This document shows, piece after piece, positions 1 to 7,802 of a stretch of 43,646 nucleotides of DNA. The position numbers and the translations under genes were made by a program. This DNA is from Verrucomicrobiota bacterium. GTDB taxonomy: Bacteria > Chlamydiota > Chlamydiia > Chlamydiales > Rhabdochlamydiaceae. The stretch covers positions 1 to 43,646 of the forward strand of contig JAFEGV010000014.1 in assembly GCA_018239665.1 (NCBI GenBank). Direction: 5' to 3'. Each line of letters begins with the position of its first letter. Position 1 is the first letter of the stretch. The notes under the pieces are model-generated. The model did no database searches. It had not been told where the DNA came from and saw only the letters and a list, made by a program, of their open reading frames with translations.

Positions 1-216
1 CTGAAATTCGGGGGCATGAGGATTTTCCTGGAACTTCTCCAACCATTCGATTGCGCGCGCGAGGTCATCCTCATCAAAGACCCAGATCCGATACCGTTTC
101 TTATGCTGCTGTTCGTCCTGAAAAGGCTCATAGACGTTCTGAACCCCTTCCTTTAACAAGAAGGAATAAAGCGTGTAAGCCTCTTTTTCCGTATCAAACG
201 TTCCAATTAACCGCAT
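1..216 (-). CDS. Partial protein, possibly the N-terminal domain of a rhomboid protease
   Basis: This reading frame starts at an ATG at 216-214 and stays open to the window edge, so 72 residues are visible and the 3' part is missing. The segment begins MRLIGTFDTEKEAYTLYSFL and contains VQNVYEP and YRIWVFDEDDLARAIEWLEKF. Its alternating strand/helix pattern and length resemble the soluble N-terminal domain that precedes the membrane core in GlpG-type rhomboid proteases. No membrane segment or Ser-His dyad is visible because the gene is cut. The start overlaps the 3' end of the upstream nucleotidyltransferase gene by 10 bases, so the two are probably cotranscribed. The coding call is fairly safe; the rhomboid identity is an inference from a short stretch. 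Confidence 0.5.
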   Translation of the reverse strand, partial: MRLIGTFDTEKEAYTLYSFLLKEGVQNVYEPFQDEQQHKKRYRIWVFDEDDLARAIEWLEKFQENPHAPEFQ

Positions 217-722
217 AAGCTCTGTATTTTCTTGATGACCTGGGAAGTGGAAAGGCCGGGGACCAGTTCCACGATGTGGATCCTTCCGCCGAAAGAGCGG
301 ACCGTTTCCGCTTCAATGCAATTCGCTCCATATTCAGCACCATTGACATGCACATGGGGCTGGACCTTTTTCAGCATCTCCCTAGGGTCAGTTTCATCAA
401 ACCAAGTGACGAAATCGACCATCTCGAGGGCCGCCATCATTTGCAGACGGTATTCTAAAGGGATAATCGGACGCAAGGGGCTTTTGTAAGCCTGGATCGA
501 TCGATCGGTGTTTAAACCTACAATCAGGACATCTCCCTGCAAAGAGGCTTGATAGATCATCTCAAGATGCCCGGCATGCATCAGATCGAAAGACCCGTTG
601 AGGGTAACGATCGTTTTACCCTGGCCTTTTAACTCCTTCACTTTTTCTTCAAGCTCATCCGGACCAATGTATTTGGCGCGGACCGCATCGGAGAAGCGCT
701 CGGCTGATAACAAACGGCTCAT
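207..722 (-). CDS. rfaE2: D-glycero-beta-D-manno-heptose 1-phosphate adenylyltransferase (RfaE2/HldE C-terminal type)
   Basis: A stand-alone nucleotidyltransferase of 171 residues that should transfer AMP from ATP to heptose-1-phosphate, making ADP-heptose for the LPS inner core in the cytoplasm. The cytidylyltransferase-fold signature is clear: GSFDLMHAGHLEM with H49-A-G-H52, followed by VLIVGLNTDRSI and a later IVELVPGLSTSQVI. In enterobacteria this activity is the C-terminal half of the fused HldE protein; here, as in many bacteria, it is separate. The chosen ATG at 722 lies one base after the lon stop and has a Shine-Dalgarno-like AAAGGAACA upstream. A longer open frame reaches 773 inside lon but is unlikely to be used. 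The position directly behind lon suggests a lon-rfaE2 transcript. Confidence 0.85.
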   Translation of the reverse strand: MSRLLSAERFSDAVRAKYIGPDELEEKVKELKGQGKTIVTLNGSFDLMHAGHLEMIYQASLQGDVLIVGLNTDRSIQAYKSPLRPIIPLEYRLQMMAALEMVDFVTWFDETDPREMLKKVQPHVHVNGAEYGANCIEAETVRSFGGRIHIVELVPGLSTSQVIKKIQSLCG

Positions 723-723
723 C

Positions 724-3210
724 TTATCTGTTCCTTTTCGCTTTAGGGAACGCAATCTGGAACACTTCATCAAAGTGGGTCACGAAATGGGCTTTGATCC
801 CTTTTTTGATATAGGCCGGGAGCTCATCGTAATCCCTCTGGTTGTCTAGCGGGAAGATGAGCACTTTTGCGCCGGAGCGCTTTGCAGCGATCAGTTTTTC
901 TTTCAGTCCGCCGATCGGAAGAATTTTCCCTGTCAGGGTCAACTCCCCTGTCATCCCAAGGTCCTCGATCACCGGCTCATCGCGCAAGAGCGAGAGCAGG
1001 GCTGTCGTCATCGTGATGCCGGCAGATGGGCCGTCTTTAGGCGTCGCCCCTTCCGGAATATGCAAATGAACTTGGCATTTTTCAAAGAACGCCGTGTTCG
1101 GAGCGTAATCTGCAAGCTTGCTGTAAAGATAGGTCCAAGCGATCTGAGAAGATTCTTTCATCACATCGCCGGCTTGTCCGGTCAGCTTCATTTCCATCTT
1201 TTCTGCAGGAACTTTGATCGCTTCCACATAGAGGGTGGCGCCGCCAAGCGACGTCCAAGCAAGTCCCATGCACACGCCGACAGGAGTCCGTTTATAATAG
1301 CGGTCCGTCGTAAAGATCGGCTTGCCTAAAAACTTTTGAAGGTTCTTTTCGCTGACGAGCTGCTTTTCGAACTTGGTCTTCGCCTTGCCCTTTTTCTCAT
1401 TGGAATCGACCACTTGGACGGCAACTTTGCGCAGGATCTTTTTGATATGGTTTTCTAAGCTTCTGACGCCCGACTCGCGCGCATAGCCGTTGATGATGTG
1501 CGACAGCGCTCCGCGTGTAAAATCGGTGTCGCTTGTTTTCAAGCCCATCGATTTGCGATTGCGCGGAATCAGATACTTTTGCGCGATCTGCACTTTTTCC
1601 TCAAGGATGTAGCCTGAGAGGCGCAAAACATCCATCCTGTCCTTCAGGGGCTCCGGGATCGTGTCCAAAACGTTGGCGGTCACGATAAACAGGATGTTCG
1701 ACAGATCGGTACGGACATCCAGATAGTGGTCTAAAAAGTCTTTGTTCTGTTCCGGATCGAGCACCTCGAGAAGCGCGGAAGCCGGATCGCCGTGATAGCT
1801 TGATCCCATCTTGTCCACTTCGTCGAGCATGATCACTGGGTCCATCGTTTGGGTGAACTTGAGGGCCTGGATCATTTTGCCGGGCATAGCGCCAATGTAA
1901 GTTCGCCTGTGCCCTTTGATCTCCGCTTCATCGCGCATGCCGCCGACAGAAAAGCGGTAGAACGGACGTTTCAGCGCGCGGGCGATGCTTTTGCCGATGC
2001 TCGTCTTTCCAACCCCCGGAGGGCCGACGAGGCAGATGATGTTCCCTTTGACGCCGCCTGAAAGTTTGCCGACTGCGATGAACTCCAAAATCCGCTCTTT
2101 GATATCGTTCAGTCCGTAGTGGTCCTCTTCTAGCACCTTTTTAGCAAACTGGATATCGACGCCCTCGTTAGCTCCGGTGCTGAAAATGCCCCATGGAACC
2201 GTGGTGAGCCAGTCGAGGTAGTTCCGGCAGACCGCATATTCTGCAGACTGGACTTCCAAGACGCTTAATTTGTCCATCTCTTCCGTGATGACGGTCTGGA
2301 CGTCGACAGGGACTTTCCGTTTTTTTAAGCGGGTCTCGAATTTTTCCAGGTCGCATGTCTTGTCATCTTTTTCCAGGCCCAGCTCTTTTTTGATCGTCTT
2401 GAGCTGTTCCCTTAAGAAGAATTCCCGCTGCGTTTTGGAAATGGTCGCTTCGATTTTCTGGTTGATGCTGTTCTGCAGCTTGCTTAAGTCCAGCTCCTTC
2501 TTCAAGAGGACGAGCGCTTTGTCGATCCTTCCTTGCAAATCAAAGGTCTCTAGAACGTCTTGCAGCTCTTCACGGCTGGCCGTTGTCAACGCAACGGCAA
2601 AGTCGGCAAGTTTTCCTGGCTCGGTGAAATCGGAATGGCCGAGGAATATTTGCAGTTCTTCTTTGAAAAGAGGGTTCAGCTTCAAAAGTTCTTTGATCGT
2701 CGTGATGATGCTGATCGAATATGCTTTGAGCTCCTTGGAAAGCTTGCTGCTCTGATCATCGTGGTAGTTGATCTGCGCTTTCAGGAATTTTCCGGCCTTG
2801 AGAGGCTTTTTGATCGAGATCCGCCTTTCCATGTTTAAAACGACCTGGGCTCCCCCTTGCTCCATCGGGATAATGCGCAAGATCCGCGCAAGGACGCCCA
2901 CTTGGTACAGCTCTTTCATCGGAACTTTATAAATGTTCTCATCCTCTTGACGAGTCAGGAAAAGGCCTAGGAACTTGTGGTCCGACTTTGCGACCGTCTT
3001 CAACACCTCGTAAAAAGCGCCGGGCTCAATCACAATTGGGGCTGCCATGCCGGGAAAAAAGGGACGGCGGCTTAAAGGGACTACAAAGACTTGATTGGGA
3101 AATTCAACCGAGCTTTTAGGCTGCTCGGCATTTGCCGATTTCTGCACCGCTTCCACTAGAGCTTCTTCGATTTCCTCTTCAGGCAGTTGATTCTCTTTAT
3201 CGTTCTTCAA
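724..3210 (-). CDS. lon: ATP-dependent Lon protease
   Basis: LonA protease, 828 residues, degrading misfolded and regulatory proteins in the cytoplasm. From the N-terminus: substrate-binding LAN domain (FVVPLSRRPFFPGMAAPIVI, about 42-60), helical linker, AAA+ module with Walker A GPPGVGKT at 396-403 and Walker B VIMLDEVDKM, then the protease domain with catalytic Ser729 in KDGPSAGIT and Lys772 in GGLKEKL, 43 residues apart as in E. coli Lon. The start chosen is a TTG at 3210 with GAGGAG seven bases upstream. An in-frame ATG at 3282 would add 24 residues with no family resemblance and lies inside the predicted promoter (-10 at 3286-3291), so it cannot be translated from that promoter. The gene is complete and is followed at once by rfaE2. 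Confidence 0.95.
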   Translation of the reverse strand: MKNDKENQLPEEEIEEALVEAVQKSANAEQPKSSVEFPNQVFVVPLSRRPFFPGMAAPIVIEPGAFYEVLKTVAKSDHKFLGLFLTRQEDENIYKVPMKELYQVGVLARILRIIPMEQGGAQVVLNMERRISIKKPLKAGKFLKAQINYHDDQSSKLSKELKAYSISIITTIKELLKLNPLFKEELQIFLGHSDFTEPGKLADFAVALTTASREELQDVLETFDLQGRIDKALVLLKKELDLSKLQNSINQKIEATISKTQREFFLREQLKTIKKELGLEKDDKTCDLEKFETRLKKRKVPVDVQTVITEEMDKLSVLEVQSAEYAVCRNYLDWLTTVPWGIFSTGANEGVDIQFAKKVLEEDHYGLNDIKERILEFIAVGKLSGGVKGNIICLVGPPGVGKTSIGKSIARALKRPFYRFSVGGMRDEAEIKGHRRTYIGAMPGKMIQALKFTQTMDPVIMLDEVDKMGSSYHGDPASALLEVLDPEQNKDFLDHYLDVRTDLSNILFIVTANVLDTIPEPLKDRMDVLRLSGYILEEKVQIAQKYLIPRNRKSMGLKTSDTDFTRGALSHIINGYARESGVRSLENHIKKILRKVAVQVVDSNEKKGKAKTKFEKQLVSEKNLQKFLGKPIFTTDRYYKRTPVGVCMGLAWTSLGGATLYVEAIKVPAEKMEMKLTGQAGDVMKESSQIAWTYLYSKLADYAPNTAFFEKCQVHLHIPEGATPKDGPSAGITMTTALLSLLRDEPVIEDLGMTGELTLTGKILPIGGLKEKLIAAKRSGAKVLIFPLDNQRDYDELPAYIKKGIKAHFVTHFDEVFQIAFPKAKRNR

Positions 3211-3285
3211 AGGAGGTCTCCTCAAATAGAATTGAAGGCAGGATCCAACATCCAAGCCTCTAAAACAGGACTCTAAAAGCAAACA

Positions 3286-3314
3286 ACTCTACCACCTCTT
3301 ACATAATTGTGCAA
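3286..3314 (-). promoter_or_regulatory. Predicted promoter of lon
   Basis: On the minus strand, TTGCAC (3314-3309) and TAGAGT (3291-3286) are separated by exactly 17 bases, a reasonable sigma-70/sigma-66 match. Transcription would begin near 3279, giving a leader of about 70 bases before the TTG start. No heat-shock operator such as CIRCE is visible. Confidence 0.5.
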
Positions 3315-3427
3315 CCAGGTCGCCCTCTACGAGGAGCCTCCCGCGTTTATAATATTCTTTTACCATCTCGCGCCCTAACGCCGCCTTCCTCTGAAATCGA
3401 GGCCGTTGCAATGCTTGCCTTGAAGAA

Positions 3428-3457
3428 CAAATTTCCGATTCTTCAGGTTGTTTCGGT
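3428..3457 (+). repeat. Single copy of a dispersed repeat, core ATTCTTCAGGTTGTTT, next to the tsaB promoter
   Basis: Thirty bases match the right arm of the inverted-repeat element upstream of metN (14438-14471) with two differences. The core is ATTCTTCAGGTTGTTT followed by CGGT. The conserved block ends five bases before the tsaB -35 hexamer, exactly the offset seen at metN. Only one arm is present here, so it is either the remnant of a mobile element end or a genuine upstream regulatory site. Confidence 0.6.
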
Positions 3458-3462
3458 ATCAG

Positions 3463-3491
3463 TTGCATATTCCGCTAAAACCGGGTATAAT
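3463..3491 (+). promoter_or_regulatory. Predicted promoter of tsaB
   Basis: TTGCAT at 3463-3468 and a perfect TATAAT at 3486-3491 are separated by 17 bases. The predicted start of transcription is near 3498, leaving a leader of about 29 bases before the tsaB ATG. Confidence 0.65.
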
Positions 3492-3526
3492 CGCCTTCCT
3501 ATTTTTAAGCTGGAATCACACCTGGT

Positions 3527-4162
3527 ATGGGTCCTTCATTTAACAGATTGATCATCGACACAAGCTCAGAGCACACCGTCATGGGCCTTGCCCAAGGCTG
3601 CAAAGTCTTGGCTTCGCACATCGCGCTTCACGCCAATCAGCTTTCTCAATCGTTAATGCCCACCCTCCAAAGCCTCCTTTCGGAAGCCGGCCTGAAGCTC
3701 AACCAGCTCGATGAAATTGCTGTCGGGATCGGACCCGGCTCCTACACGGGGACCCGGGTTGGGGTCGCTATCGCGAAAAGCTTGCACTTCGCCCTGAAAA
3801 AACCCTCATTGACAGGCTTTTGCTCCTTGCTGGCCTTTATCCCCCGCCTTGAAGGTCAATTTGCCTGTGTGATGCCCTCGAAGACAGGAGATTTTTACCT
3901 GCTTAAAGGGGTCCGTTCGGAAGGAAGGCTTACCTGTTCACAGTCTACCCTCATCGACGTAAACGCATTGATCGAAGAGTTGAAAGGAACCGACATCCTC
4001 ATCGGAAAGCCGCTACATGAGGTCCAAGCGAAATTTGCCGACTTAGCCCTCCAATGGAGCCTTCCAGCCCCCTCTCTCGACCCTATCCTCGCCTACTTGG
4101 AAGCTCCCGAACAAGCAGGGGCAAACCCTCGCCTTGATCTCATCTATTTGCACAAGCCCTAA
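3527..4162 (+). CDS. tsaB: tRNA threonylcarbamoyladenosine biosynthesis protein TsaB
   Basis: TsaB (formerly YeaZ), 211 residues, an ASKHA-fold partner of TsaD and TsaE in making the t6A modification at position 37 of ANN-decoding tRNAs. Recognisable features are the opening RLIIDTSSEHTVMGL, the region HANQLSQSLMPTLQSLL, and the family motif VGIGPGSYTGTRVGVAIAKSL around residues 66-87. The C-terminal lobe is less conserved, as usual for TsaB. The ATG at 3527 sits about 29 bases after a predicted transcription start; the ribosome-binding site is weak. The gene lies between lon and rpsU, an order I recall from Chlamydia genomes. Confidence 0.88.
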   Translation: MGPSFNRLIIDTSSEHTVMGLAQGCKVLASHIALHANQLSQSLMPTLQSLLSEAGLKLNQLDEIAVGIGPGSYTGTRVGVAIAKSLHFALKKPSLTGFCSLLAFIPRLEGQFACVMPSKTGDFYLLKGVRSEGRLTCSQSTLIDVNALIEELKGTDILIGKPLHEVQAKFADLALQWSLPAPSLDPILAYLEAPEQAGANPRLDLIYLHKP

Positions 4163-4181
4163 GCGGTCCCTATATTTTCAT

Positions 4182-4210
4182 TTGAAAAATATCCCTCTCT
4201 TTCCTAAGAT
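4182..4210 (+). promoter_or_regulatory. Predicted promoter of rpsU
   Basis: TTGAAA at 4182-4187 and TAAGAT at 4205-4210 with a 17-base spacer. A start near 4217 gives a leader of about 57 bases before the rpsU ATG at 4274. The longer frame that begins at 4223 is therefore transcribed, but it lacks a ribosome-binding site. Confidence 0.55.
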
Positions 4211-4273
4211 TGAATCCACATATTGAATAAACCTTTTTTGCTACCAAAAAATAGAAATTCAGGAAATGCATTC

Positions 4274-4471
4274 ATGCCAAGCGTAAAAGTCCGAACAGGC
4301 GAACCAATTGATAAAGCGTTGAGAGCTCTCAAAAAGAAGCTTGATAAAGAAGGAATTATGAAATCGGCAAAAGCTCACCGCTTCTACGATAAGCCTTCTG
4401 TCAAAAGCCGCGCTAAATCTAAAGCAGCCCTCAAGTACAAAAAGACAAAACCTAAAAGTTTTGGCTATTAA
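4274..4471 (+). CDS. rpsU: 30S ribosomal protein S21
   Basis: Small-subunit protein bS21, 65 residues, basic throughout. The opening [20 protein letters not shown] and the following [20 protein letters not shown] are characteristic, and the protein is close in length to chlamydial S21. The ATG at 4274 is chosen because AGGAA lies eight bases upstream and because homologues begin MPSVKV; an in-frame ATG at 4223 would add 17 residues of no resemblance. The gene has its own promoter and a strong terminator, so it is probably a single-gene transcript. Confidence 0.95.
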   Translation: MPSVKVRTGEPIDKALRALKKKLDKEGIMKSAKAHRFYDKPSVKSRAKSKAALKYKKTKPKSFGY

Positions 4472-4480
4472 TTTCTAAGA

Positions 4481-4530
4481 AATGCTACCGCCTGTTATTC
4501 ACATAACGCACCGGTAGCATTTTTTATTTT
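4481..4530 (+). terminator. Rho-independent terminator of rpsU
   Basis: Ten-base arms AATGCTACCG (4481-4490) and CGGTAGCATT (4512-4521) are perfectly complementary and are followed by a T-rich run to 4530. It starts ten bases after the rpsU stop codon. Confidence 0.9.
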
Positions 4531-4562
4531 AGCAGTCCAGTCACCTGATTGCTAAAATCGCC

Positions 4563-4591
4563 TTGTTTAAAACTTCCCCTCCTGTTATCTT
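4563..4591 (+). promoter_or_regulatory. Weak predicted promoter of dnaJ
   Basis: TTGTTT at 4563-4568 and TATCTT at 4586-4591 with a 17-base spacer, in the gap between the rpsU terminator and dnaJ. Neither hexamer is close to consensus. I see no CIRCE inverted repeat, so HrcA control of this dnaJ is not supported by the sequence. Confidence 0.35.
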
Positions 4592-4623
4592 TAAGGTATC
4601 CATAACATCTACTTTTATATCTT

Positions 4624-5796
4624 ATGAGCGACTATTACGAAGTGTTAGGCCTTGCGCGCGGCGCAAGCCAAGAAGAGATTAAAAAAGCTTATCGCAAAAG
4701 CGCCCTCAAATACCATCCCGATCGCAATCCCGGGGATTCCCAAGCCGAAAAAAAATTCAAAGAGATCTCCGAAGCCTACGAAGTCCTCAGCGACGAAAAG
4801 AAAAGGCAGATCTACGATCAATACGGAGCTGACGCTTTACGCGGCGGCGGTATGGGCGGAGGCCCAGGCGGCCCAGGCGGATTCTCTTCAATGGAAGAAG
4901 CTTTGCGCACCTTTATGGGAGCCTTTGGCGGCGGCGGCGGCGGCATGGGCTCAGGCGGAGATTCGATCTTCGACTCTTTCTTCGGGTTCGACAGCGGCGA
5001 AGGAGAGAGCGCAGCGCAACAAGGCGCCAGCAAAAAAATGAACTTGACCATCTCGTTCGACGAAGCGATGAAGGGCGTGGAAAAAGAGGTCCTTCTCAAT
5101 AATTACGTCCACTGCTCTACCTGCGACGGAAGAGGAGCGAAGACGGCGTCGGGAATTAAGAAATGCTCGCGATGCCGAGGCTCCGGACAGGTCCATCAAA
5201 GCCGCGGCTTCTTCAGCATGACAAGCGTATGCCCTCAATGCTACGGCAAAGGCAAAGTGGTCTCCGATCCTTGCGGCGATTGCCACGGATCGGGCCGGGT
5301 CAAGAAAAAAGAGCCTCTGAACATCAAGATCCCTGCAGGCATCGATACGGGGATGCGCTTGAGAATGGCAGGCCACGGAGATGTCGGAGAACAAGGCGGC
5401 CCTCCCGGCGACCTTTATATTTTCATTTCCGTCGAACCTCATTCCATCTTTCAACGGGAAGGCGATGACGTGATCGTCGAGCTTCCTGTCGGTTTTTCCG
5501 AAGCTGCCCTTGGATGTAAAAAGGAACTGCCGACACCGCTTGGCAACACCTGCCGCATTACCATCCCGGAAGGAACCCAGCATGGCAAGGTCCTGCGCGT
5601 TAAAAGCGAAGGGGCCCCCAATGTGCACGGCCATGGGAAAGGGGATCTTCTGATCAAGATCATCGTTGAGACTCCTGTAGGCCTGACCGAAAAACAAAAA
5701 GAGCTCCTGCGTGAATTCGGCGAAACCGAAGGGGACCACAACTCTCCTCGCAAGCGCAGCTTCTTTGATAAGTTGAAGGTTTTTTTTTCTCTCTAA
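4624..5796 (+). CDS. dnaJ: Chaperone protein DnaJ (Hsp40)
   Basis: Full-length class I J-protein of 390 residues that delivers unfolded clients to DnaK and stimulates its ATPase. The J domain has H31-P-D33 after helix II. A Gly/Phe-rich linker follows (about 74-122), including runs of glycine. Four zinc-binding CxxCxGxG motifs begin at C164, C181, C203 and C217. The C-terminal substrate-binding domains carry the usual [13 protein letters not shown] and [10 protein letters not shown]. All hallmark residues are intact. There is no obvious Shine-Dalgarno sequence before the ATG. The C-terminal tail (about 365-390) is basic and unremarkable. Confidence 0.96.
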   Translation: MSDYYEVLGLARGASQEEIKKAYRKSALKYHPDRNPGDSQAEKKFKEISEAYEVLSDEKKRQIYDQYGADALRGGGMGGGPGGPGGFSSMEEALRTFMGAFGGGGGGMGSGGDSIFDSFFGFDSGEGESAAQQGASKKMNLTISFDEAMKGVEKEVLLNNYVHCSTCDGRGAKTASGIKKCSRCRGSGQVHQSRGFFSMTSVCPQCYGKGKVVSDPCGDCHGSGRVKKKEPLNIKIPAGIDTGMRLRMAGHGDVGEQGGPPGDLYIFISVEPHSIFQREGDDVIVELPVGFSEAALGCKKELPTPLGNTCRITIPEGTQHGKVLRVKSEGAPNVHGHGKGDLLIKIIVETPVGLTEKQKELLREFGETEGDHNSPRKRSFFDKLKVFFSL

Positions 5797-5879
5797 CTAG
5801 ATCTCTATGGGCTTCGATCCTTGCTAAATTTTCGCAGGCTCGAAGCTCCGGAGGATTTCAGAAAGGATAGATCGCTCAA

Positions 5880-6845
5880 TTAGATGATCAGCACAATTTT
5901 TCCACAGTGCTGGCTCGATTCCATGAGCTTGTGCGCCTCGGCTGCATTTGAAAATGGATATGTTGCCGTGACAACAGGCTTTAACGCCTTTTTGCCAAAA
6001 AGAGGCCAGACTTGGGTTAAAAGCTCTTGGGCAATCTTTGCTTTTGCAGCGGAGGATTGAGCTCTTAACGTTGATCCTAAGACGGTCAATCGTTTGAAGA
6101 GCAACCGATTTAAGTCCAGAGTAACCGGCGAACTCTGCATGCGGGCAACCTGGATTAGCCTCCCCTCTTCTTTTAGAAGAAGTATATTCTTCTCAAAATA
6201 TTCCCCGCCGACGATGTCAAGGACAACATCGACCCCTTTGCCTTTCAACAAAGAAAAGAAGTCTTGCTCTTTGTAGTTGATGATCTCATCTGCCTTGAGA
6301 TCCTTGCAGAAAGCAGCTTTTCTTTCATTGCCCACCGTCGTTGCCACATGCGCTCCGAATGCCTTTGACAGCTGGATCGCGCACGAGCCAATGCCGCTGG
6401 AACCTCCATGGACCAAAACCGATTCTCCAGATTTAAGCCGCCCCCTCATGAACAGATTGCCCCAGACGGTAAAATAGGTCTCCGGAAGAGATGCCGCCTC
6501 TGTGAAGTTTAAGCCCTGCGGCAACGGGAGGCATTGCCCTGCAGGAACCGCACAATATTCTGCGTAGCCGCCTCCATTTGTCAGGCCGCAAACAGCATCG
6601 CCGACTTTCCAATTAGCGACCTCAAGGCCAATTTTACTGACGATCCCTGCAACTTCCAATCCTAAGATCGGACTGGCCCCGGGCGGAGGAGGATAATGCC
6701 CTGCTCTTTGGTAAAGGTCCGGGCGATTGACTCCAGCGGCTTTTACCTGGACCAGAATTTCATTTGGCCCGGGCTCTGGAACGGGCCCCTCGTTAACAAA
6801 CAACATATCGGGAGACCCGGGTTCTTTGATATCGATAAAGCGCAT
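5880..6845 (-). CDS. NAD(P)H:quinone oxidoreductase, zinc-independent MDR family
   Basis: A medium-chain dehydrogenase/reductase of 321 residues, closest in look to the PIG3/TP53I3-type and QOR-type quinone oxidoreductases that reduce quinones with NADPH. The N-terminal catalytic domain includes VKAAGVNRPDLYQRAG and PILGLEVAG; the Rossmann domain begins with VLVHGGSSGIGSCAIQL (GGSSGIG near 147-153), and VDVVLDIVGG follows. The structural-zinc cysteine cluster and catalytic zinc ligands of alcohol dehydrogenases are absent, which fits a quinone reductase. It converges with dnaJ and appears to be a lone gene. Exact substrate cannot be read from sequence. Confidence 0.85.
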   Translation of the reverse strand: MRFIDIKEPGSPDMLFVNEGPVPEPGPNEILVQVKAAGVNRPDLYQRAGHYPPPPGASPILGLEVAGIVSKIGLEVANWKVGDAVCGLTNGGGYAEYCAVPAGQCLPLPQGLNFTEAASLPETYFTVWGNLFMRGRLKSGESVLVHGGSSGIGSCAIQLSKAFGAHVATTVGNERKAAFCKDLKADEIINYKEQDFFSLLKGKGVDVVLDIVGGEYFEKNILLLKEEGRLIQVARMQSSPVTLDLNRLLFKRLTVLGSTLRAQSSAAKAKIAQELLTQVWPLFGKKALKPVVTATYPFSNAAEAHKLMESSQHCGKIVLII

Positions 6846-7016
6846 TTGCCCACCTGCCCTGCAAAGAGTGAATTTTCTAAGCTTGAACCACTTGGATTGA
6901 GAAACAAAACCTAGTCAATTCAACTATATTCTGGATCCCAATTTATAAATAAACCAAAAATTAAAATTAAAGTTTATCTTTTAAAAGCAATTCAGCTCAT
7001 AAAATATGTAATTTTG

Positions 7017-7025
7017 TGGTATCAT
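7017..7025 (+). promoter_or_regulatory. Extended -10 element upstream of the 7094 gene
   Basis: TGGTATCAT is an extended -10 box (TGn followed by TATCAT) in an AT-rich region. No convincing -35 hexamer lies 17 bases upstream, which extended -10 promoters can tolerate. It belongs to the set of similar boxes before the genes starting at 8615 (minus), 12026 and 18677 (minus). Confidence 0.4.
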
Positions 7026-7093
7026 TATAGAGTGAAAGTTCGCAAGAAGACTGCCAAGTCTACACAGATCAAATGCAATAAATTTTTAGGAAA

Positions 7094-7714
7094 ATGATGG
7101 CTTCGGGGATCAATGAATTTCAGTCTGATATAAGAGCCAATTGGGCTTGGCTTGTCACATCGGACAAAAAAGGCAATCCCGGGAAAAATTATAAAACAGC
7201 AGCTTCTCTTGCATCTCAAATCTATGACAATACCATTAACGCTGAACTCCCCTTTCTTCTTTTAGGAAGAGACCGAATCAGAACCCAGCCCGATCTTGCA
7301 GCCAATTTCGGACTCTGCACAGCTAAAACAAAGGGTTCCATTTTAGGCGAGCGCCAATGGTCGCTGCTGATCAACGATGCCTTTATGTTAGGGGGAATTC
7401 ATAGCGGCAAGGAAGTTCTCGTTTACGCAAATAAAGACTTTCAACGAAAAATCCTATGGGATGACAAGTCCTGCAGCTTGACGTCATTTGGAAGAGAGCT
7501 GGCGATTTTGCAGTTTGCCGGGTTTCAGCGGAGAGCCACTTGTTGTGATAACGAAGTTATCTTTTCTCTCTCTGAAGAAGCTCCTAATCCCAAAGGCATC
7601 ACCTTGCCAATGATATGGGCGCATTTAAAGCAGATACGGGATCCCGCCCCTCTTTTGACATTTGTGAATGAATCTCATTGTGAGCCATTGGATCCAGGGC
7701 AAAGTCACCTGTAG
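7094..7714 (+). CDS. Unknown protein, paralogue of the convergent 7803-8615 gene
   Basis: I do not recognise the family. The 206-residue protein has no signal peptide or membrane span. It is clearly related to the facing gene at 7803-8615: both share LPFLLLGRDRIR/LPFVILGTDAIR, D-AANFG/D-AQNFG, W-LLINDAFMLGG/W-VFLNDCFIYGA, and ILWDDKS/LIWDDKN followed by GREL and L-FAG/L-FSG. These conserved W, D, N and G residues suggest a folded domain of about 150 residues. The first two codons are both ATG behind AGGAAA; the second (7097) has the better spacing. AT-rich flanks, the lack of recognisable relatives and the N-terminus MMASGINE link it to other unknowns here and suggest, without proof, a host-interaction role. 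Confidence 0.7.
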   Translation: MMASGINEFQSDIRANWAWLVTSDKKGNPGKNYKTAASLASQIYDNTINAELPFLLLGRDRIRTQPDLAANFGLCTAKTKGSILGERQWSLLINDAFMLGGIHSGKEVLVYANKDFQRKILWDDKSCSLTSFGRELAILQFAGFQRRATCCDNEVIFSLSEEAPNPKGITLPMIWAHLKQIRDPAPLLTFVNESHCEPLDPGQSHL

Positions 7715-7740
7715 AAACCGCTTTTGCTTCTGCACTTAGC

Positions 7741-7784
7741 AGGGATCTTACTAGAACCAAAGAAGCCGTCCTAACAAGATCCCT
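7741..7784. other. Inverted repeat between the two convergent paralogues
   Basis: AGGGATCTT at 7741-7749 is perfectly complementary to AAGATCCCT at 7776-7784 across a 26-base loop. It sits in the 88-base gap between two converging stop codons. No T run follows on either strand, so it is at best a weak bidirectional terminator. Confidence 0.35.
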
Positions 7785-7802
7785 CGGAACAATGTCATCT
7801 TC

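Larger units (their letters stand above)
3211..3526. other. Divergent intergenic region between lon and tsaB
   Basis: This 316-base stretch holds the lon leader and promoter on the minus strand, the tsaB promoter on the plus strand, and a 30-base copy of a dispersed repeat at 3428-3457. Short open frames crossing it show no protein-like features and no ribosome-binding site, and I do not call a gene here. Confidence 0.6.

Noticed and set aside
4531..4623. Possible CIRCE/HrcA operator before dnaJ
   Set aside because: No inverted repeat resembling TTAGCACTC-N9-GAGTGCTAA is present in the gap.
4951..5739. A 262-codon minus-strand frame within dnaJ
   Set aside because: It is antisense to an intact, well-recognised DnaJ and has no ribosome-binding site or known motif.
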